From JADJPO01 sp963828555 (lineage in GTDB: Bacteria; Actinomycetota; Actinomycetes; Actinomycetales; Kineosporiaceae), in NCBI GenBank assembly GCA_963828555.1, contig CAWHEL010000005.1:186001-250000 (forward strand): a stretch of DNA of 64,000 bases, written 5' to 3'. Shown here piece after piece: positions 40,419-50,071 of this stretch. Below the pieces are notes generated by a model. It was not told where the DNA came from, ran no database searches, and was given only the letters and a program-made list of their open reading frames with translations. The translations under genes and the position numbers were made by a program. Each line of letters begins with the position of its first letter. Positions within the stretch are counted from its first letter, which is position 1.

Positions 40419-42059
40419 ATGGATCGGCTCTGGCCGGCCAGCCGGGTTCTCCCGTCAGCCAGGGCGGCGTCCCCGCGCGGCGATCAGGCCTGCAGCGTCC
40501 GACGCGGCGAGGTGGAGCAGTTTAGGCTCACCCTCGTGGCTGCTCGAGTCGGTCTGGCGGGCGTGGTCGCGGCCTTGTCGGTGACGAGCGACCTGACCCG
40601 CGGCACCCATCCGGGCGAGGCTATGAGGGCCTGCCTGCTGGCGACGGAGCTCGCCCGCCGGTCCGGCCTGGATCCCGGGCGGCAGAGCGAGGTGTTCTAC
40701 GCCGGGCTGATGCGGTTCGCCGGGTGCACGGCGACCTCCCACGAGGCGTCCGCGCTGCTCGGTGGGGACGATGTCGCGGTGCGGTTCGGCGGCGATCGCA
40801 TCGACGCGAGCCGCCCGGTCGAGGCGGTGCGCTTCCTCGCAGGCCTCGGTCACGGCACTGCACGGCTGGGAGTCCTGGCCCGCACGCCAGTGGTGGGTCG
40901 GATTGTCAGCGCGTCGGCGCGGGCCGACTGCGAGGTGGGTGCGGACCTCACCCGCAGGTTGCGCCTTCCCGAGGCGGTCCGCGCAGCGGTCCTGTCCGCG
41001 TTCGAGCGCTTCGACGGTCTGGGAGCGCCAGCCGGGTTGGCAGGCGACGAGGTCCCGGAGGCGTCCAGGTTCGCCGCGGCGGCTTACGCGGCCGTGATCT
41101 TCGACGGCGACGGCGGCGCGGACCTGGCCGCCGCGAAGGTGGCCGCGTGGTCCGGTCGCGCCCTGGACCCGACGATCGCCGCGGTCTTCCTGGACTCGCC
41201 CCAGGAGTTGCTGCGGCTGTCGGACCCGGAGGATCTGTGGCAGGCGGTGGTCGACGCCGAACCCGCACCACGACGCTACTTCCGCGACGAGGATCACCTC
41301 GACGAGGTCCTGGCCGGGTTCGGCGACGTGGCCGACCTCAAGGCCCCGTGGTTCCAGGGCCACTCACGTGGCGTCGCGAACCTGGCGCGCGCCGCTTCAT
41401 CGCAGTTGTCCGGGAGCACCCCGTACCGGGTGTATCGCGCGGGCCTGCTCCACGACCTTGGACGGGTTGCCGTACCTGCCGGTGTCTGGGAACAGCCCGG
41501 GCCACTGCGGCGGCAGGAGTGGGAGCTCGTGCGCCTGCACCCCTACCACTCCGGGCGCATCCTGGCCCGATCACCCGTCCTGGCGCCGCTCGGGCTGGTC
41601 GTCAGCCGCCATCACGAACGGGTCGACGGGTCGGGCTACCCCGCGGCCGTTCGCGGCACCGACCTCGATGTCGACGCGCGACTGCTGGCTGCTGCCGATG
41701 TCTGGCAGGCGTTGGGTGAGGACCGCCCACACCGACCGGCGCTGAACGACACCGACAGGACTCGCGTCATCTCTGGGGCGGCTCTCGACCGTGACGCCGT
41801 CCGCGCCGTCCTGCGGGCGGCGGGCGCGCCCCGCGCCTCGTTCCCGCCGCTGCCGGTCGCCCTGACCGAACGCGAACTCGAGGTCCTGCGGCTCCTCGTC
41901 GCCGGGCAGACCAAGCGCCAGATCGCCGCCACCCTGTTCGTCTCGCACTCCACGGTCCACACCCACACCGTGCACATCTACACGAAGTGCGAGGTCACCA
42001 CCCGGGCCGGGTTGGCGATGTTCGCCATGAGGCACGGCCTCCTCGGCCCGAGTTCCTGA
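40419..42059 (+). CDS. HD-GYP domain phosphohydrolase fused to a LuxR HTH
   Basis: In this protein of up to 546 aa, the first half is a degenerate HD-like domain (GTHPGEAMRACLLATELARR). The second half is a full HD-GYP set: LLHDLGRVAVP, HPYHSGRIL, SRHHERVDGSGYP. The last 65 residues are a LuxR HTH: LTERELEVLRLLVAGQTKRQIAATLFVSHSTVHTHTVHIYTK. HD-GYP enzymes hydrolyse cyclic di-nucleotides, so the fusion could link second-messenger turnover to promoter control. The start is unsure: GTG 40512 or 40536 would remove an unconserved N-terminus. Confidence 0.82.
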   Translation: MDRLWPASRVLPSARAASPRGDQACSVRRGEVEQFRLTLVAARVGLAGVVAALSVTSDLTRGTHPGEAMRACLLATELARRSGLDPGRQSEVFYAGLMRFAGCTATSHEASALLGGDDVAVRFGGDRIDASRPVEAVRFLAGLGHGTARLGVLARTPVVGRIVSASARADCEVGADLTRRLRLPEAVRAAVLSAFERFDGLGAPAGLAGDEVPEASRFAAAAYAAVIFDGDGGADLAAAKVAAWSGRALDPTIAAVFLDSPQELLRLSDPEDLWQAVVDAEPAPRRYFRDEDHLDEVLAGFGDVADLKAPWFQGHSRGVANLARAASSQLSGSTPYRVYRAGLLHDLGRVAVPAGVWEQPGPLRRQEWELVRLHPYHSGRILARSPVLAPLGLVVSRHHERVDGSGYPAAVRGTDLDVDARLLAAADVWQALGEDRPHRPALNDTDRTRVISGAALDRDAVRAVLRAAGAPRASFPPLPVALTERELEVLRLLVAGQTKRQIAATLFVSHSTVHTHTVHIYTKCEVTTRAGLAMFAMRHGLLGPSS

Positions 42060-42161
42060 CCGGGAACCCCCATATCGATCGAACGATCGACGCGGGCATC
42101 GATGCGCAGTTCCTACCGTGATGCTCCATCAGATCATTCGCCCGCGACCCAGGAGACCGCC

Positions 42162-42569
42162 ATGACCGCCACCACCTCTCCCCAGGCCACCGACACCGTT
42201 CGCGCCGGCTTCGACGCCGTCGCCGCGAAAGACCTGGCCGCGTTCGCGGCCGTCTTCCACCCTGACGCGACGTGGAACCACCGCAACGACGACCGGCTCG
42301 GCGGCATCCATGCCGGCGTCGACGCGATCCTCGCCTTCCTGCGCGACTCGATCCAGCTCACCCAGGGAACGCTCAGCGCCATCCCGCACGTCTTCATGCC
42401 CGACGAGTCAGGACATGTCGCCGTCCTCACCCAGGTCAGCGGCACCCGACCCGACGGGCGGACCTTCGACGACACCCAGGTCGTGCTGTTCACCCTCGAC
42501 GGCGACCGGATCCGCAGCGTCGACCAGTTCATCGGCAACCCGGCCGCCGTCACTGCCTTCTGGGCCTGA
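42162..42569 (+). CDS. SnoaL-like NTF2-fold protein
   Basis: This 135-aa SnoaL-type protein contains TVRAGFDAVAAKDLAAFAAVFHPDATWNH, GIHAGVDAILAFLRDS, and FTLDGDRIRSVDQFIGNPAAVTAFW. ATG 42162 follows AGGAGA. A second SnoaL-like gene lies convergent 97 bp downstream. The role is unknown; such proteins are often induced by nearby LuxR regulators. Confidence 0.82.
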   Translation: MTATTSPQATDTVRAGFDAVAAKDLAAFAAVFHPDATWNHRNDDRLGGIHAGVDAILAFLRDSIQLTQGTLSAIPHVFMPDESGHVAVLTQVSGTRPDGRTFDDTQVVLFTLDGDRIRSVDQFIGNPAAVTAFWA

Positions 42570-42666
42570 GCCGGACGGCCAGAAGGCAGACCAGGGCTAC
42601 CGTCGCGCCCACTGAGGCTAGCTGCGGCCCACGCTGGGAGCCCGGGCACGGGCCGACCGTCTGGGA

Positions 42667-43065
42667 TCAGGAGGTCAGGATCTGGTGGGTGGCGGCGGTG
42701 TCCTCGGTGCCGCGGTAGAAGCAGACCTTGCTGTCGCGGAAGCGCCACCAGTGGTGCAGGTCCATGGTCGCGCTCTTGCCGGTGGCCTTGGACTTGATGG
42801 CGAACCGGATCACGGCCATCACGTCGGTGTCGCTCGACGTGAACGCCTGCGGGCTGAACTCCAGGACCTCCACGCTCTCGGCAAGTGCGGCGAAGAAGGA
42901 AGGGAGTTCGGCCTTGCCGTGGCGGACGCCGTGCCACGGCGCGGTGGTGGAGTCCGGCTCGGAGGCCCAGTCCACGTCGTCGGTGACGTTGTCCAGGATG
43001 GTCGGCAGGTCGCCCTGACCGAAGGCCTGGTAGATGGTCTGTACGGTGGTGATCTTGGTGTCCAT
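42667..43065 (-). CDS. SnoaL-like NTF2-fold protein
   Basis: The protein of 132 aa contains VQTIYQAFGQGDLPTILDNVTDDVDW, the HGVRHGKAELPSFFAALAE loop and MDLHHWWRFRDSKVCFYRG. It is related to ketosteroid-isomerase-like enzymes, but a catalytic set cannot be assigned. It lies 170 bp downstream of a large LuxR regulator on the same strand, which may control it. Confidence 0.8.
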   Translation of the reverse strand: MDTKITTVQTIYQAFGQGDLPTILDNVTDDVDWASEPDSTTAPWHGVRHGKAELPSFFAALAESVEVLEFSPQAFTSSDTDVMAVIRFAIKSKATGKSATMDLHHWWRFRDSKVCFYRGTEDTAATHQILTS

Positions 43066-43234
43066 GGTTGCCCGCTTCCGGTTCGGGGACCCGAGCTGAG
43101 TCCGTCGCAGCTGATCGTGGCGCTGTGGCGGACGTTCCCGCGTCCTGGAAACCATGTAGTCGGACCACCACGTGAGCCAAGCGCGCCGAGCCCGGGAGCG
43201 TGCGGGCCCGGCCGTCGCGTTGAGTGCCGGCGGT

Positions 43235-45871
43235 TCAGGACCGGGCGGCCGGGCCGCTGCGGTGCGCCCAAGCTGCGGCCTCAGCTCTGGTCCGGGTTCC
43301 AAGCTTGAGGAAGATGTTCGCGACGTGGCGTTCCACGGTGTGCACGCTCAGGTGAAGGGCTGCGGCGATCTCCTTGTTCGTTCGCCCGGCGGCCAGCTGG
43401 GCCAGGACGTCGCGCTCCCGGACGCTGAGCGGGCCGGTCGCCGGGGTCCCGGGCAGGTCGTGCAGCGGGTGACCCCAAGCTGCGGCGCCCCAGCGGGAGT
43501 GCAGGTCCTGGGCCTGCAGGGCGTAGCGCCGCGCCGCCGGGGCGTCACCGAGCAGGTGCGCGCCTCGTGCCAGGCACCAGGCCGCCGCACCCCAGCCGAC
43601 CGGGACGCCTTGGATGAGGTTGCGCTCGGGGTAGGGCGATAGGTGCGGCAGCAGCAGCCGGACTCGGTCGGCGTCCTGCAGAATGACGCACGTCTCGACC
43701 AGGATGGCGGCGCTGGCCAGGAACAAGGCGTCCCTGGGCAGCGCGGCGAGGTCGGACGCGGTCAGCCGGTCGATCAGCCGGCGCGCGTCGTCCGGCCGCC
43801 CCGTCTCCGCGTGGAGCAGCGCGAGATTGCAGCTCAGGGTGGGCAGCCCGGGGTAGCGCGCGATCAGGTCACGCAGCGTCGGCTCGAGCAGGTCGAGCCG
43901 TCCCTCTCGACGGTGGATCGGGAACGCCGCCGCGAACGCGTAGGTGTCCGCCGCCGGCTGGCGTAGCAGGCGGCCCAGGTGTCGGCCCTGGACGGCGAGG
44001 TCGGCGGCGTCGTCGTGTCCGTGGAAGCCCGCGAGCAGGCCTCGCCAGACCAGCGACCACCAGCGCTGCAGGGGGTCTCGGGTGACGGCTGCGATCCCCT
44101 CGGCCGCGGCGACCGCGTCCCGGACACCGGCAAGATCCCCAGCCTGGAACCGGTCCGGAATGAGCCACTGGTAGGCGCGAAACCGCAGGCTGAGATCCCC
44201 GAGCTGCTCCGCCAGGGACAGTGCCTCCTGACCGACGGCCAGCCGGCCATCCAGGTCGTCGGGGCCGCGCAAGGTGAACACGCGGGCGACGAACGCCTCG
44301 GCCAGAGCGGCCGGGTCCGAGTTCTGCCGGGCCAGCGTCTCGGCGCTCTGGCTGAGCCGGCGCGCGGCCGTGGTGCCCCCGGGGAGCCAGTACGTCGCGA
44401 TCGCCTGCCGCGCCTGCAGTCTGATCCGGTCGAGGGCCCGGAGATCTGTCAGTCGCAACACCGCATCCAGGAGGGCCAGCAGCCCGGCGTCAGGGCCGAT
44501 CTCGGCCACGGTCTCGCCGACCGCCAGCACCGACTCGGCGGCCAGAGCCGAGTCAGGGCAAGCCAGCGCCCAGGCGGCGACCGACTCGAAGGCGTCCCGG
44601 GCCGCGGCGACCTGCCCGTGGCGCAGCTCGGCGCGCCCCAACGCCATCCTGACCCGGCACCGTTGCGCCTCGTCGACCCCGGCCGGGACTGCCACGTCGA
44701 GGGCGGCCCGCCACCAGGTCGCGGCGTCACCCCACGCCATCCGCCGGTCGGCGTCGCGGGCCGCGTCGCCGGTGGCCTGCCACACCACGTCCGCGGGCAC
44801 CCACCCGATCGCGCTCACTGCATGCCCGGCGAGGTCGCTCGGCTCCACCATCCCCGTGAACGGAAGCACCGCCAGTGCCCGCGCGTGCAGCCGCATCCGC
44901 TGCCCGGCCTCGAGGTCGGCGACGACGACCTCCCGGGTCAGGTCGTGCACGAACCGGAACGGACCCAGGGCGCCGTCCACCGCCGGGACCAGCAGCTGGG
45001 CCCGGAGCGCCGGGGCCAGGTCGGCGGCTGCGCGGGCAGGGGAGATCTCCAGCATCGCCGCCAGTACCGGGACGTCGATGTCGCGACCCAGGACGGCCGC
45101 CGCTCCCAGCACGGTGCGGGACAATTCCGGCAGCTGTGCGACGCGCTCCCGAATGACGTCGCGGACGGCAGAGGGCACCTGTCTGACGCCCGACTGCTGC
45201 AGCCGGACAACCTCTCGGACGAAGAACGGGTTGCCGCCGGTACGCGACACCACCAGGTCGGCATCGGCTTCCGCCAACCCCTCGGCGGCCATCCAGGTCT
45301 CGACCTCCTCCCGAGACAGCCCCCCGAGATCGATCCGGACACCGTCCCGGGAACGACCGAGCTCACCCAGTTCGGACAACAGTTCGCCGGGGCCAGCGGA
45401 GTCGCGGGCGGTCACCACGAATCCGGCCCGGGCCGGCAGCAACTGGGCGACCAGGAACCGCAGCAGGTCCAAGGACGCCTCGTCCGCGGCGTGCACATCG
45501 TCCAGCACCACGAGCAGCGGTGCCCCCTCCGCGCGCCGACGCAGCGCCTCGGTCACCCGCTCGAAGACCGCGAACCGCGACTCGGCCCCGGAGACCAACC
45601 GTTCCCAGGAGCCTGCCCCCAATACCGTCAGCGCGAGTTTCCAGGGCCAGAACGGAGGAGCCCCTGCGGTCTCGCGACAACGGCCCCACCCGACCGCGCA
45701 GCCACGCCCTGCAGCGACCCCTGCCGCATGCTCGGCCAGCTCGGTCTTCCCGATCCCCGGCTCACCGACGATCACGACCACGCCGCCGCGCCCGGCCTGC
45801 ACTCGATCGACGAGCCGATCGATCACGCGACACTCCCGGGCCCGGCCCAGCAGGCCCACCTCCTCGACCAC
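43235..45871 (-). CDS. large ATP-binding LuxR-family (LAL) regulator
   Basis: The protein of 878 aa has Walker A VGEPGIGKTEL (about residue 38), Walker B LLVVLDDVHAAD near 130, and the sensor-like VVTARDSAG. A long TPR-like region follows, then the C-terminal LuxR HTH LSVRERDVLAQLAAGRTNKEIAAALHLSVHTVERHVANIFLKLG. It differs clearly in sequence from the LAL regulator at 34924 and is not a recent duplicate. GTG 45871 starts the protein. Likely targets are the SnoaL genes downstream (inference). Confidence 0.9.
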   Translation of the reverse strand: MVEEVGLLGRARECRVIDRLVDRVQAGRGGVVVIVGEPGIGKTELAEHAAGVAAGRGCAVGWGRCRETAGAPPFWPWKLALTVLGAGSWERLVSGAESRFAVFERVTEALRRRAEGAPLLVVLDDVHAADEASLDLLRFLVAQLLPARAGFVVTARDSAGPGELLSELGELGRSRDGVRIDLGGLSREEVETWMAAEGLAEADADLVVSRTGGNPFFVREVVRLQQSGVRQVPSAVRDVIRERVAQLPELSRTVLGAAAVLGRDIDVPVLAAMLEISPARAAADLAPALRAQLLVPAVDGALGPFRFVHDLTREVVVADLEAGQRMRLHARALAVLPFTGMVEPSDLAGHAVSAIGWVPADVVWQATGDAARDADRRMAWGDAATWWRAALDVAVPAGVDEAQRCRVRMALGRAELRHGQVAAARDAFESVAAWALACPDSALAAESVLAVGETVAEIGPDAGLLALLDAVLRLTDLRALDRIRLQARQAIATYWLPGGTTAARRLSQSAETLARQNSDPAALAEAFVARVFTLRGPDDLDGRLAVGQEALSLAEQLGDLSLRFRAYQWLIPDRFQAGDLAGVRDAVAAAEGIAAVTRDPLQRWWSLVWRGLLAGFHGHDDAADLAVQGRHLGRLLRQPAADTYAFAAAFPIHRREGRLDLLEPTLRDLIARYPGLPTLSCNLALLHAETGRPDDARRLIDRLTASDLAALPRDALFLASAAILVETCVILQDADRVRLLLPHLSPYPERNLIQGVPVGWGAAAWCLARGAHLLGDAPAARRYALQAQDLHSRWGAAAWGHPLHDLPGTPATGPLSVRERDVLAQLAAGRTNKEIAAALHLSVHTVERHVANIFLKLGTRTRAEAAAWAHRSGPAARS

Positions 45872-46053
45872 GGACCGAGTCTGCCCCCTTACCTGGCGCT
45901 CGCGACGAAGAACTCACCGCGAGGCCCGGACCCGACCTTCTCCAGTCAGCCCAACGATGCGCCCTTCCAACGAAGTACGACCGAGTGAACCGTCTCGCCC
46001 AGGCGGTGACCACAGGTCCCCCGGGTCCATGCCTCGTCTCGGCTTCAGCCGGG

Positions 46054-46790
46054 TCAGTCGGGCGTGCTCAGCGCAGCCTCCGCCGCCGGACCGGTTCGGG
46101 TTGGTGCTGCTGACGTCGCGCCGAAGCGGGTCAGTCCGGCCCCGATCAGCAGGCAGACGGGGCAGACGCCCTCGATGCCGGCCAACGTCTGGGTCGTGCG
46201 CGCGGGATGGTCCTCATCCGTGCCGCCGGCGACGATCCGTGCGGTCCCGGTCGCCAGTGCGGCCCTGATCGGCGCGCCAAAGGTCAGTCCGAGGAGCAGG
46301 TGCCCTTGCAGGAACACGGTGCTCCCCGCGACGAGTGCAGGCAGGGCCCGCCGGTAGGGCAACCGCACGGATCCCGCCGAGAGGACCGTGACCGTTCGCA
46401 GGCCAGGCGTCGCCCGGCCCACGACCAGGGCCAGCGTTCCGCGGCGCTCGACCAATCGCAGACCCTGGCTCGTCGCTGGGCGGTCAGCCCGATCCGTGAC
46501 CCGAACCGGCCCACCATCGCCGAGCCCGGCCCGCGGGAGGCGACGAGCGGTGCGGTGGTCCCCACGACGGCGACCAGTTCGAGGGCGAGGACGGCGAGCC
46601 ACCACGGGAGGGCACCGCCGGAGACGGCGGCGCCGATCCCGAGCATCAGCAGGTCAGCGGGAACTGGGACCGGTACCCCGGCCTCGCAGCCGAGCAGCAA
46701 CAGGACGGCGACCGGCAGCCCGAGGTGAGCGCCCACGCCGAGCCCGGGGTGGGTTGCCAGCGCCGGGACGGGCACGGATGAGGCCGACAT
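46054..46790 (-). pseudogene. DedA/VTT-family membrane protein gene with a frameshift
   Basis: ATG 46790 opens a signal-like helix and the DedA start EAGVPVPVPADLLMLGIG, then LALELVAVVGTTAPLVASRGPGSAM and RFGSRIGLTAQRRARV. The continuation, GLRLVERRGTLALVVGRATPGLRTVTVLSAG (VTT-domain G-x-x-x-PxxR motif) and ALVAGSTVFLQGHLLLGLTFG, is in the next frame. One base is lost or gained near 46465-46475. The C-terminus carries an extra Cys-containing tail (GVCPVCLL). DedA proteins are polytopic lipid-scramblase-like membrane proteins; this copy is inactive unless the shift is a sequencing error. Confidence 0.7.
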
Positions 46791-46796
46791 CGTCGG

Positions 46797-47414
46797 TCAC
46801 CCGGCCGCGTGCGGGCCGACGACGTCCAGCAGCCGCGCGTAGGACCGCACCAGCAGCCGACGCTCCTCAGCCACACGCGGGTCCTCCGGCCGGCAGCCGT
46901 CGGCCACCCACGCGTCCGACACCCGCATCGCCAAGGCCCGGTCCTGGGCCGGTTCGAGCATGTCCTGGACCGGACGTTGGTACACGTAGGCGTACAGGTC
47001 CGCGAGCGCCGTGACCAGGGCGGTCTCGTCGGCGTCGGTGCGTTCGCGCTGCAGCACCCGGTGCTCGTGCCACCAGTCCACCTCGAGGCGGGCCGCCTCG
47101 ACGGGGTCGATCGTCAGCGCGTGGGAGCGCGCGACCAGGGCGTAGAACCGGCGCATGAACTCCCGGGCCCGGTCCGGGTCGTTGTCCGGGTAGGGCGCCC
47201 AGACCTGGTTCGCCCGCAGCACCGACCAGGCACCCCGCAGGGTCGCGATGCGGCCCGTGCCGAAACCCACCCTGACCATGCCGACCGCCGACCGCAGCAC
47301 CAGCAGCCAGTCCCGTCGGTAGTAGCCCACCCAGGCATCGCACTCGTGAGCGCCCAGCCGGACGGGGTCGAACGTCCATGGGCCGGCCGTCGGATCGGCT
47401 GCGGTCGAGCGCAT
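46797..47414 (-). CDS. hypothetical helical protein
   Basis: This 205-aa soluble, helix-rich protein contains CDAWVGYYRRDWLLVLRSAVGMVRVGFG, NQVWAPYPDNDPDRAREFMRRFYALVAR, and LEVDWWHEHRVLQRE. I do not recognise a named family, but the combination occurs in actinobacterial conserved proteins near DUF5995 genes, and a DUF5995 gene lies divergent here (161-bp gap). ATG 47414 follows AAGGAGG. It is 6 nt upstream of the DedA remnant and probably operonic with it. Confidence 0.65.
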   Translation of the reverse strand: MRSTAADPTAGPWTFDPVRLGAHECDAWVGYYRRDWLLVLRSAVGMVRVGFGTGRIATLRGAWSVLRANQVWAPYPDNDPDRAREFMRRFYALVARSHALTIDPVEAARLEVDWWHEHRVLQRERTDADETALVTALADLYAYVYQRPVQDMLEPAQDRALAMRVSDAWVADGCRPEDPRVAEERRLLVRSYARLLDVVGPHAAG

Positions 47415-47575
47415 GGTGCCTCCTTCGTCGGGACGCGCAGTCGCGCGTCGTCGGTGGACAAGCGGTTCCGTGGGTGGAGTTCAGATCGCCGCCCACACTC
47501 GTCATCCGTCACCGCAACCCGTGCCGTATCACCGGTCATCAGCTGTCGATCTGCCGACTCGTACCCGGAGTGACG

Positions 47576-48421
47576 ATGGAGTCCAGCCCGCGACACCAGA
47601 CCGGCGTCCTCGCGCCTGCACCATCGAGGGACGCCGACGCGTCGGCGCCCGTGCCCGATAACCCGGCCGCCGGCGTGCACGCCGTCCTGGACCGGATGCG
47701 ACCCGTGCTGGACCGCCTCGAACGGGCCGGCGACCCGCGCTTCGCCTTCCTGGCCACCTACGCCCGAACGACCGCCGCGGTCGGCGAGGCCATCGGCGCG
47801 GCCCGGTTCGAGGATCCGCAGTGGGTGGACCGCTGGGACGTCGCATTCGCCCAGCTGTACCTGGACGCCCTCGCCGCCTTCGAGGCCGATCCCGCGACCG
47901 CGCCCCGGCCGTGGCGGGCCGCGCTGGGCGCCGATCCCGCGCTGAGCCCGCTGCAGTTGGTACTGCTGGGCATGAACGCGCACATCAACTACGACCTTCC
48001 GCAGGCGCTCCTCGCGGTGATCACTGACGACGAGTTCGTCGACCGCGCGCTGATGGCGCGTCGGCGCCGCGACCACGAGCGCATCGACGCCCTCCTGGCC
48101 TCCCGGGTGGCCGCGGAGGATGCGCTGCTCAAGGGCGCCGAGCAGGCGCGAGGGCAGCGCGCACGGTCGCTGATCGACCGTGCCCTGACCCCGCTGAACC
48201 GGCGCGCCACCGGCCGGTTCCTCGCCGAGTCACGGCGCAAGGTCTGGCAAAACACGGCTGTACTGCAAGCCGCCCGGGCACGCGGCCCGCGCCCCTACCG
48301 CGCGTCGCTCGCCGAACTCGAGCTCCTCACCGCAGCGAAGATCCACGATCTGCTCGCGCCCGGGCAGGTCCTGGTCAGGCTGGCCGCCGGAGGTTTCGGC
48401 GTCCTGCTCCCCCCGCCCTGA
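47576..48421 (+). CDS. DUF5995-family protein
   Basis: The protein of 281 aa contains RFAFLATYARTTAAVGEAIGAARFEDPQWVDRWDV, LVLLGMNAHINYDLPQALL (the NxHINYDLP core typical of DUF5995) and a C-terminal helical domain. It is possibly a metal-binding all-helical enzyme; the function is unknown. The start at ATG 47576 is preceded by GGAG. The next gene, an FAD monooxygenase, follows in the same direction after 87 bp. Confidence 0.8.
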   Translation: MESSPRHQTGVLAPAPSRDADASAPVPDNPAAGVHAVLDRMRPVLDRLERAGDPRFAFLATYARTTAAVGEAIGAARFEDPQWVDRWDVAFAQLYLDALAAFEADPATAPRPWRAALGADPALSPLQLVLLGMNAHINYDLPQALLAVITDDEFVDRALMARRRRDHERIDALLASRVAAEDALLKGAEQARGQRARSLIDRALTPLNRRATGRFLAESRRKVWQNTAVLQAARARGPRPYRASLAELELLTAAKIHDLLAPGQVLVRLAAGGFGVLLPPP

Positions 48422-48508
48422 CCGACGCCCCGACCGCTCGCTCGGCACGCTCGTCAACCCCATCAACGCGCACCGATCCATCAACCCTCATCGACTTTGG
48501 GAGTAGCT

Positions 48509-50017
48509 ATGCGCTCGCACCTTCACCGTCAACCGATCCGCACCTCCGGCGACGCGTCGCGCGGCCCGACCAGCCGCGCCGTCGTTCTCGGCGCCAGCCT
48601 GGCCGGGCTGCTGTCCGCCCGGGTCCTGGCCGATCATGTCGACGAGGTCGTCGTCGTCGACCGCGACGACTTGGACGCCGACCTCGACGCCCCGCGACGC
48701 GGCGTCCCGCAAGGCAAGCACACCCACGGCCTGCTGGTCCGCGGCGTCGAGGCGATCGAGACGATCCTGCCCGACTTCACCCGCGAGCTGGTCGCTCGCG
48801 GCGCCATCCAGGCCGACGCCCTGAGCCGCTCGCGATGGCTGATGGGCGGCAACCTGCTCACCCGTAGGCCCTCCGGCCTGGTCGGGCTGCTCGCCTCGCG
48901 CACCCTGGTCGAGTCCCAGATCCGCCGGCAGGTCCGTCAGGTGCCCGGAGTGCGGCTGCTCGGGCAGCACGACATCGAGGGCCTGCTGGCCACCCCCGAT
49001 CGCCGTCGAGTGACAGGCATCCGGATCACGCCGCGCCCCGACCCGGCCTGCCCCTCCGACCCCTCCGACCGTGCGTCCTTCGCTGCTCCAGAGACGGTCG
49101 AGCTGCTCGCGGACATCGTGGTCGACGCCACCGGCCGCGGGTCCCGGGCCCCGGTCTGGTTCCGCGAGCTCGGCTACGCCGCGCCGCCCGAGGTTGAGGT
49201 GGATGCCCAGGTCGTCTACATGACCCGGCAGTTCGAGGCCCGCCCCGGGGTCCTGGACGACCTGGATGCCGACATCGTCGGCACCCGTCCCCCGTCGGGG
49301 CGCGCCGGAGTTGCCCTGCGCCAGGAGAGCGGCCGATGGACCGTCACCCTGGCCGGCCAGCGCGGCGAGCAACCCCCGCCCGACCTGGACGGCTACCTGG
49401 CCTTCGCGCAGTCACTGCCCACCGATGGGATCGCGCGGATCGTCGCCGGCTGCACACCGGTCGGGGAGGCGATCTCCTACCGCTACCCGAGCAGCCGCTG
49501 GCGCCGCTGGGACCGGCTGATGACCCGCCCCCAGGGCCTGATCATGATCGGCGACGCCGTCTGCTCGTTCAACCCGATCTACGGGCAGGGCATGAGCTCG
49601 GCCGCCCACCAGGCGCTGCGACTGCGGGAACTGCTGGACGACGGGACGGCCGACCTGGCCGGCCGCACCGCCAAGGCCTTCGCCACGGTCGCGTCCACCC
49701 CGTGGACGCTGGCGACCGGCGCCGACCGGCGGTTCCCCGGAATGCCCGCGAAACCGCTGCCCGAGCGCATCCTGGACCGCTACCTGGACCGGTTGCTGGA
49801 GGTCGCGACGGCCGATCACGAGGTCACGGTCGCGTTCGGGCGGGTCCTCAACCTGATGGCTGCTCCGCCCAGCCTGCTCGCACCCGGGATCGCCTGGCGG
49901 GTGCTGGGCCCGTCGTCCACCACGATCGTCCGCCAGGCCCGAGGCGAGCGAGCCGCCCGTGCGGGCCTGACCAGCGGCCCGGCGAGCCTGGCCCGGGCCG
50001 CGTTGCCGGCCGGATGA
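48509..50017 (+). CDS. FAD-dependent monooxygenase (p-hydroxybenzoate-hydroxylase/squalene-epoxidase-like)
   Basis: The protein of 502 aa has an N-terminal Rossmann FAD site AVVLGASLAGLLSARVL, the Asp of the second strand in VVVDRDDL, and RGVPQGKHTHGLLVRG. The DG motif reads DIVVDATGRGSRAP, and a GD motif LIMIGDAVCSFNPIYGQGMSSA near residue 350 binds the FAD ribityl. It resembles actinobacterial geranylgeranyl-reductase/tetracycline-hydroxylase-like enzymes. ATG 48509 follows TTGGGAG. It sits between DUF5995 and an ECF sigma factor, 55 bp from the latter. Confidence 0.85.
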   Translation: MRSHLHRQPIRTSGDASRGPTSRAVVLGASLAGLLSARVLADHVDEVVVVDRDDLDADLDAPRRGVPQGKHTHGLLVRGVEAIETILPDFTRELVARGAIQADALSRSRWLMGGNLLTRRPSGLVGLLASRTLVESQIRRQVRQVPGVRLLGQHDIEGLLATPDRRRVTGIRITPRPDPACPSDPSDRASFAAPETVELLADIVVDATGRGSRAPVWFRELGYAAPPEVEVDAQVVYMTRQFEARPGVLDDLDADIVGTRPPSGRAGVALRQESGRWTVTLAGQRGEQPPPDLDGYLAFAQSLPTDGIARIVAGCTPVGEAISYRYPSSRWRRWDRLMTRPQGLIMIGDAVCSFNPIYGQGMSSAAHQALRLRELLDDGTADLAGRTAKAFATVASTPWTLATGADRRFPGMPAKPLPERILDRYLDRLLEVATADHEVTVAFGRVLNLMAAPPSLLAPGIAWRVLGPSSTTIVRQARGERAARAGLTSGPASLARAALPAG

Positions 50018-50071
50018 CTCGGCGCGGGTCGACCGTTGTGGTCACGGTGATCCGGTCGTACGGTCGTCCTC

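Noticed and set aside
34924..45871. The two large LuxR/ATPase regulators as a recent duplication
   Set aside because: Walker regions, helical middles and HTH sequences differ throughout; they share only the family architecture.
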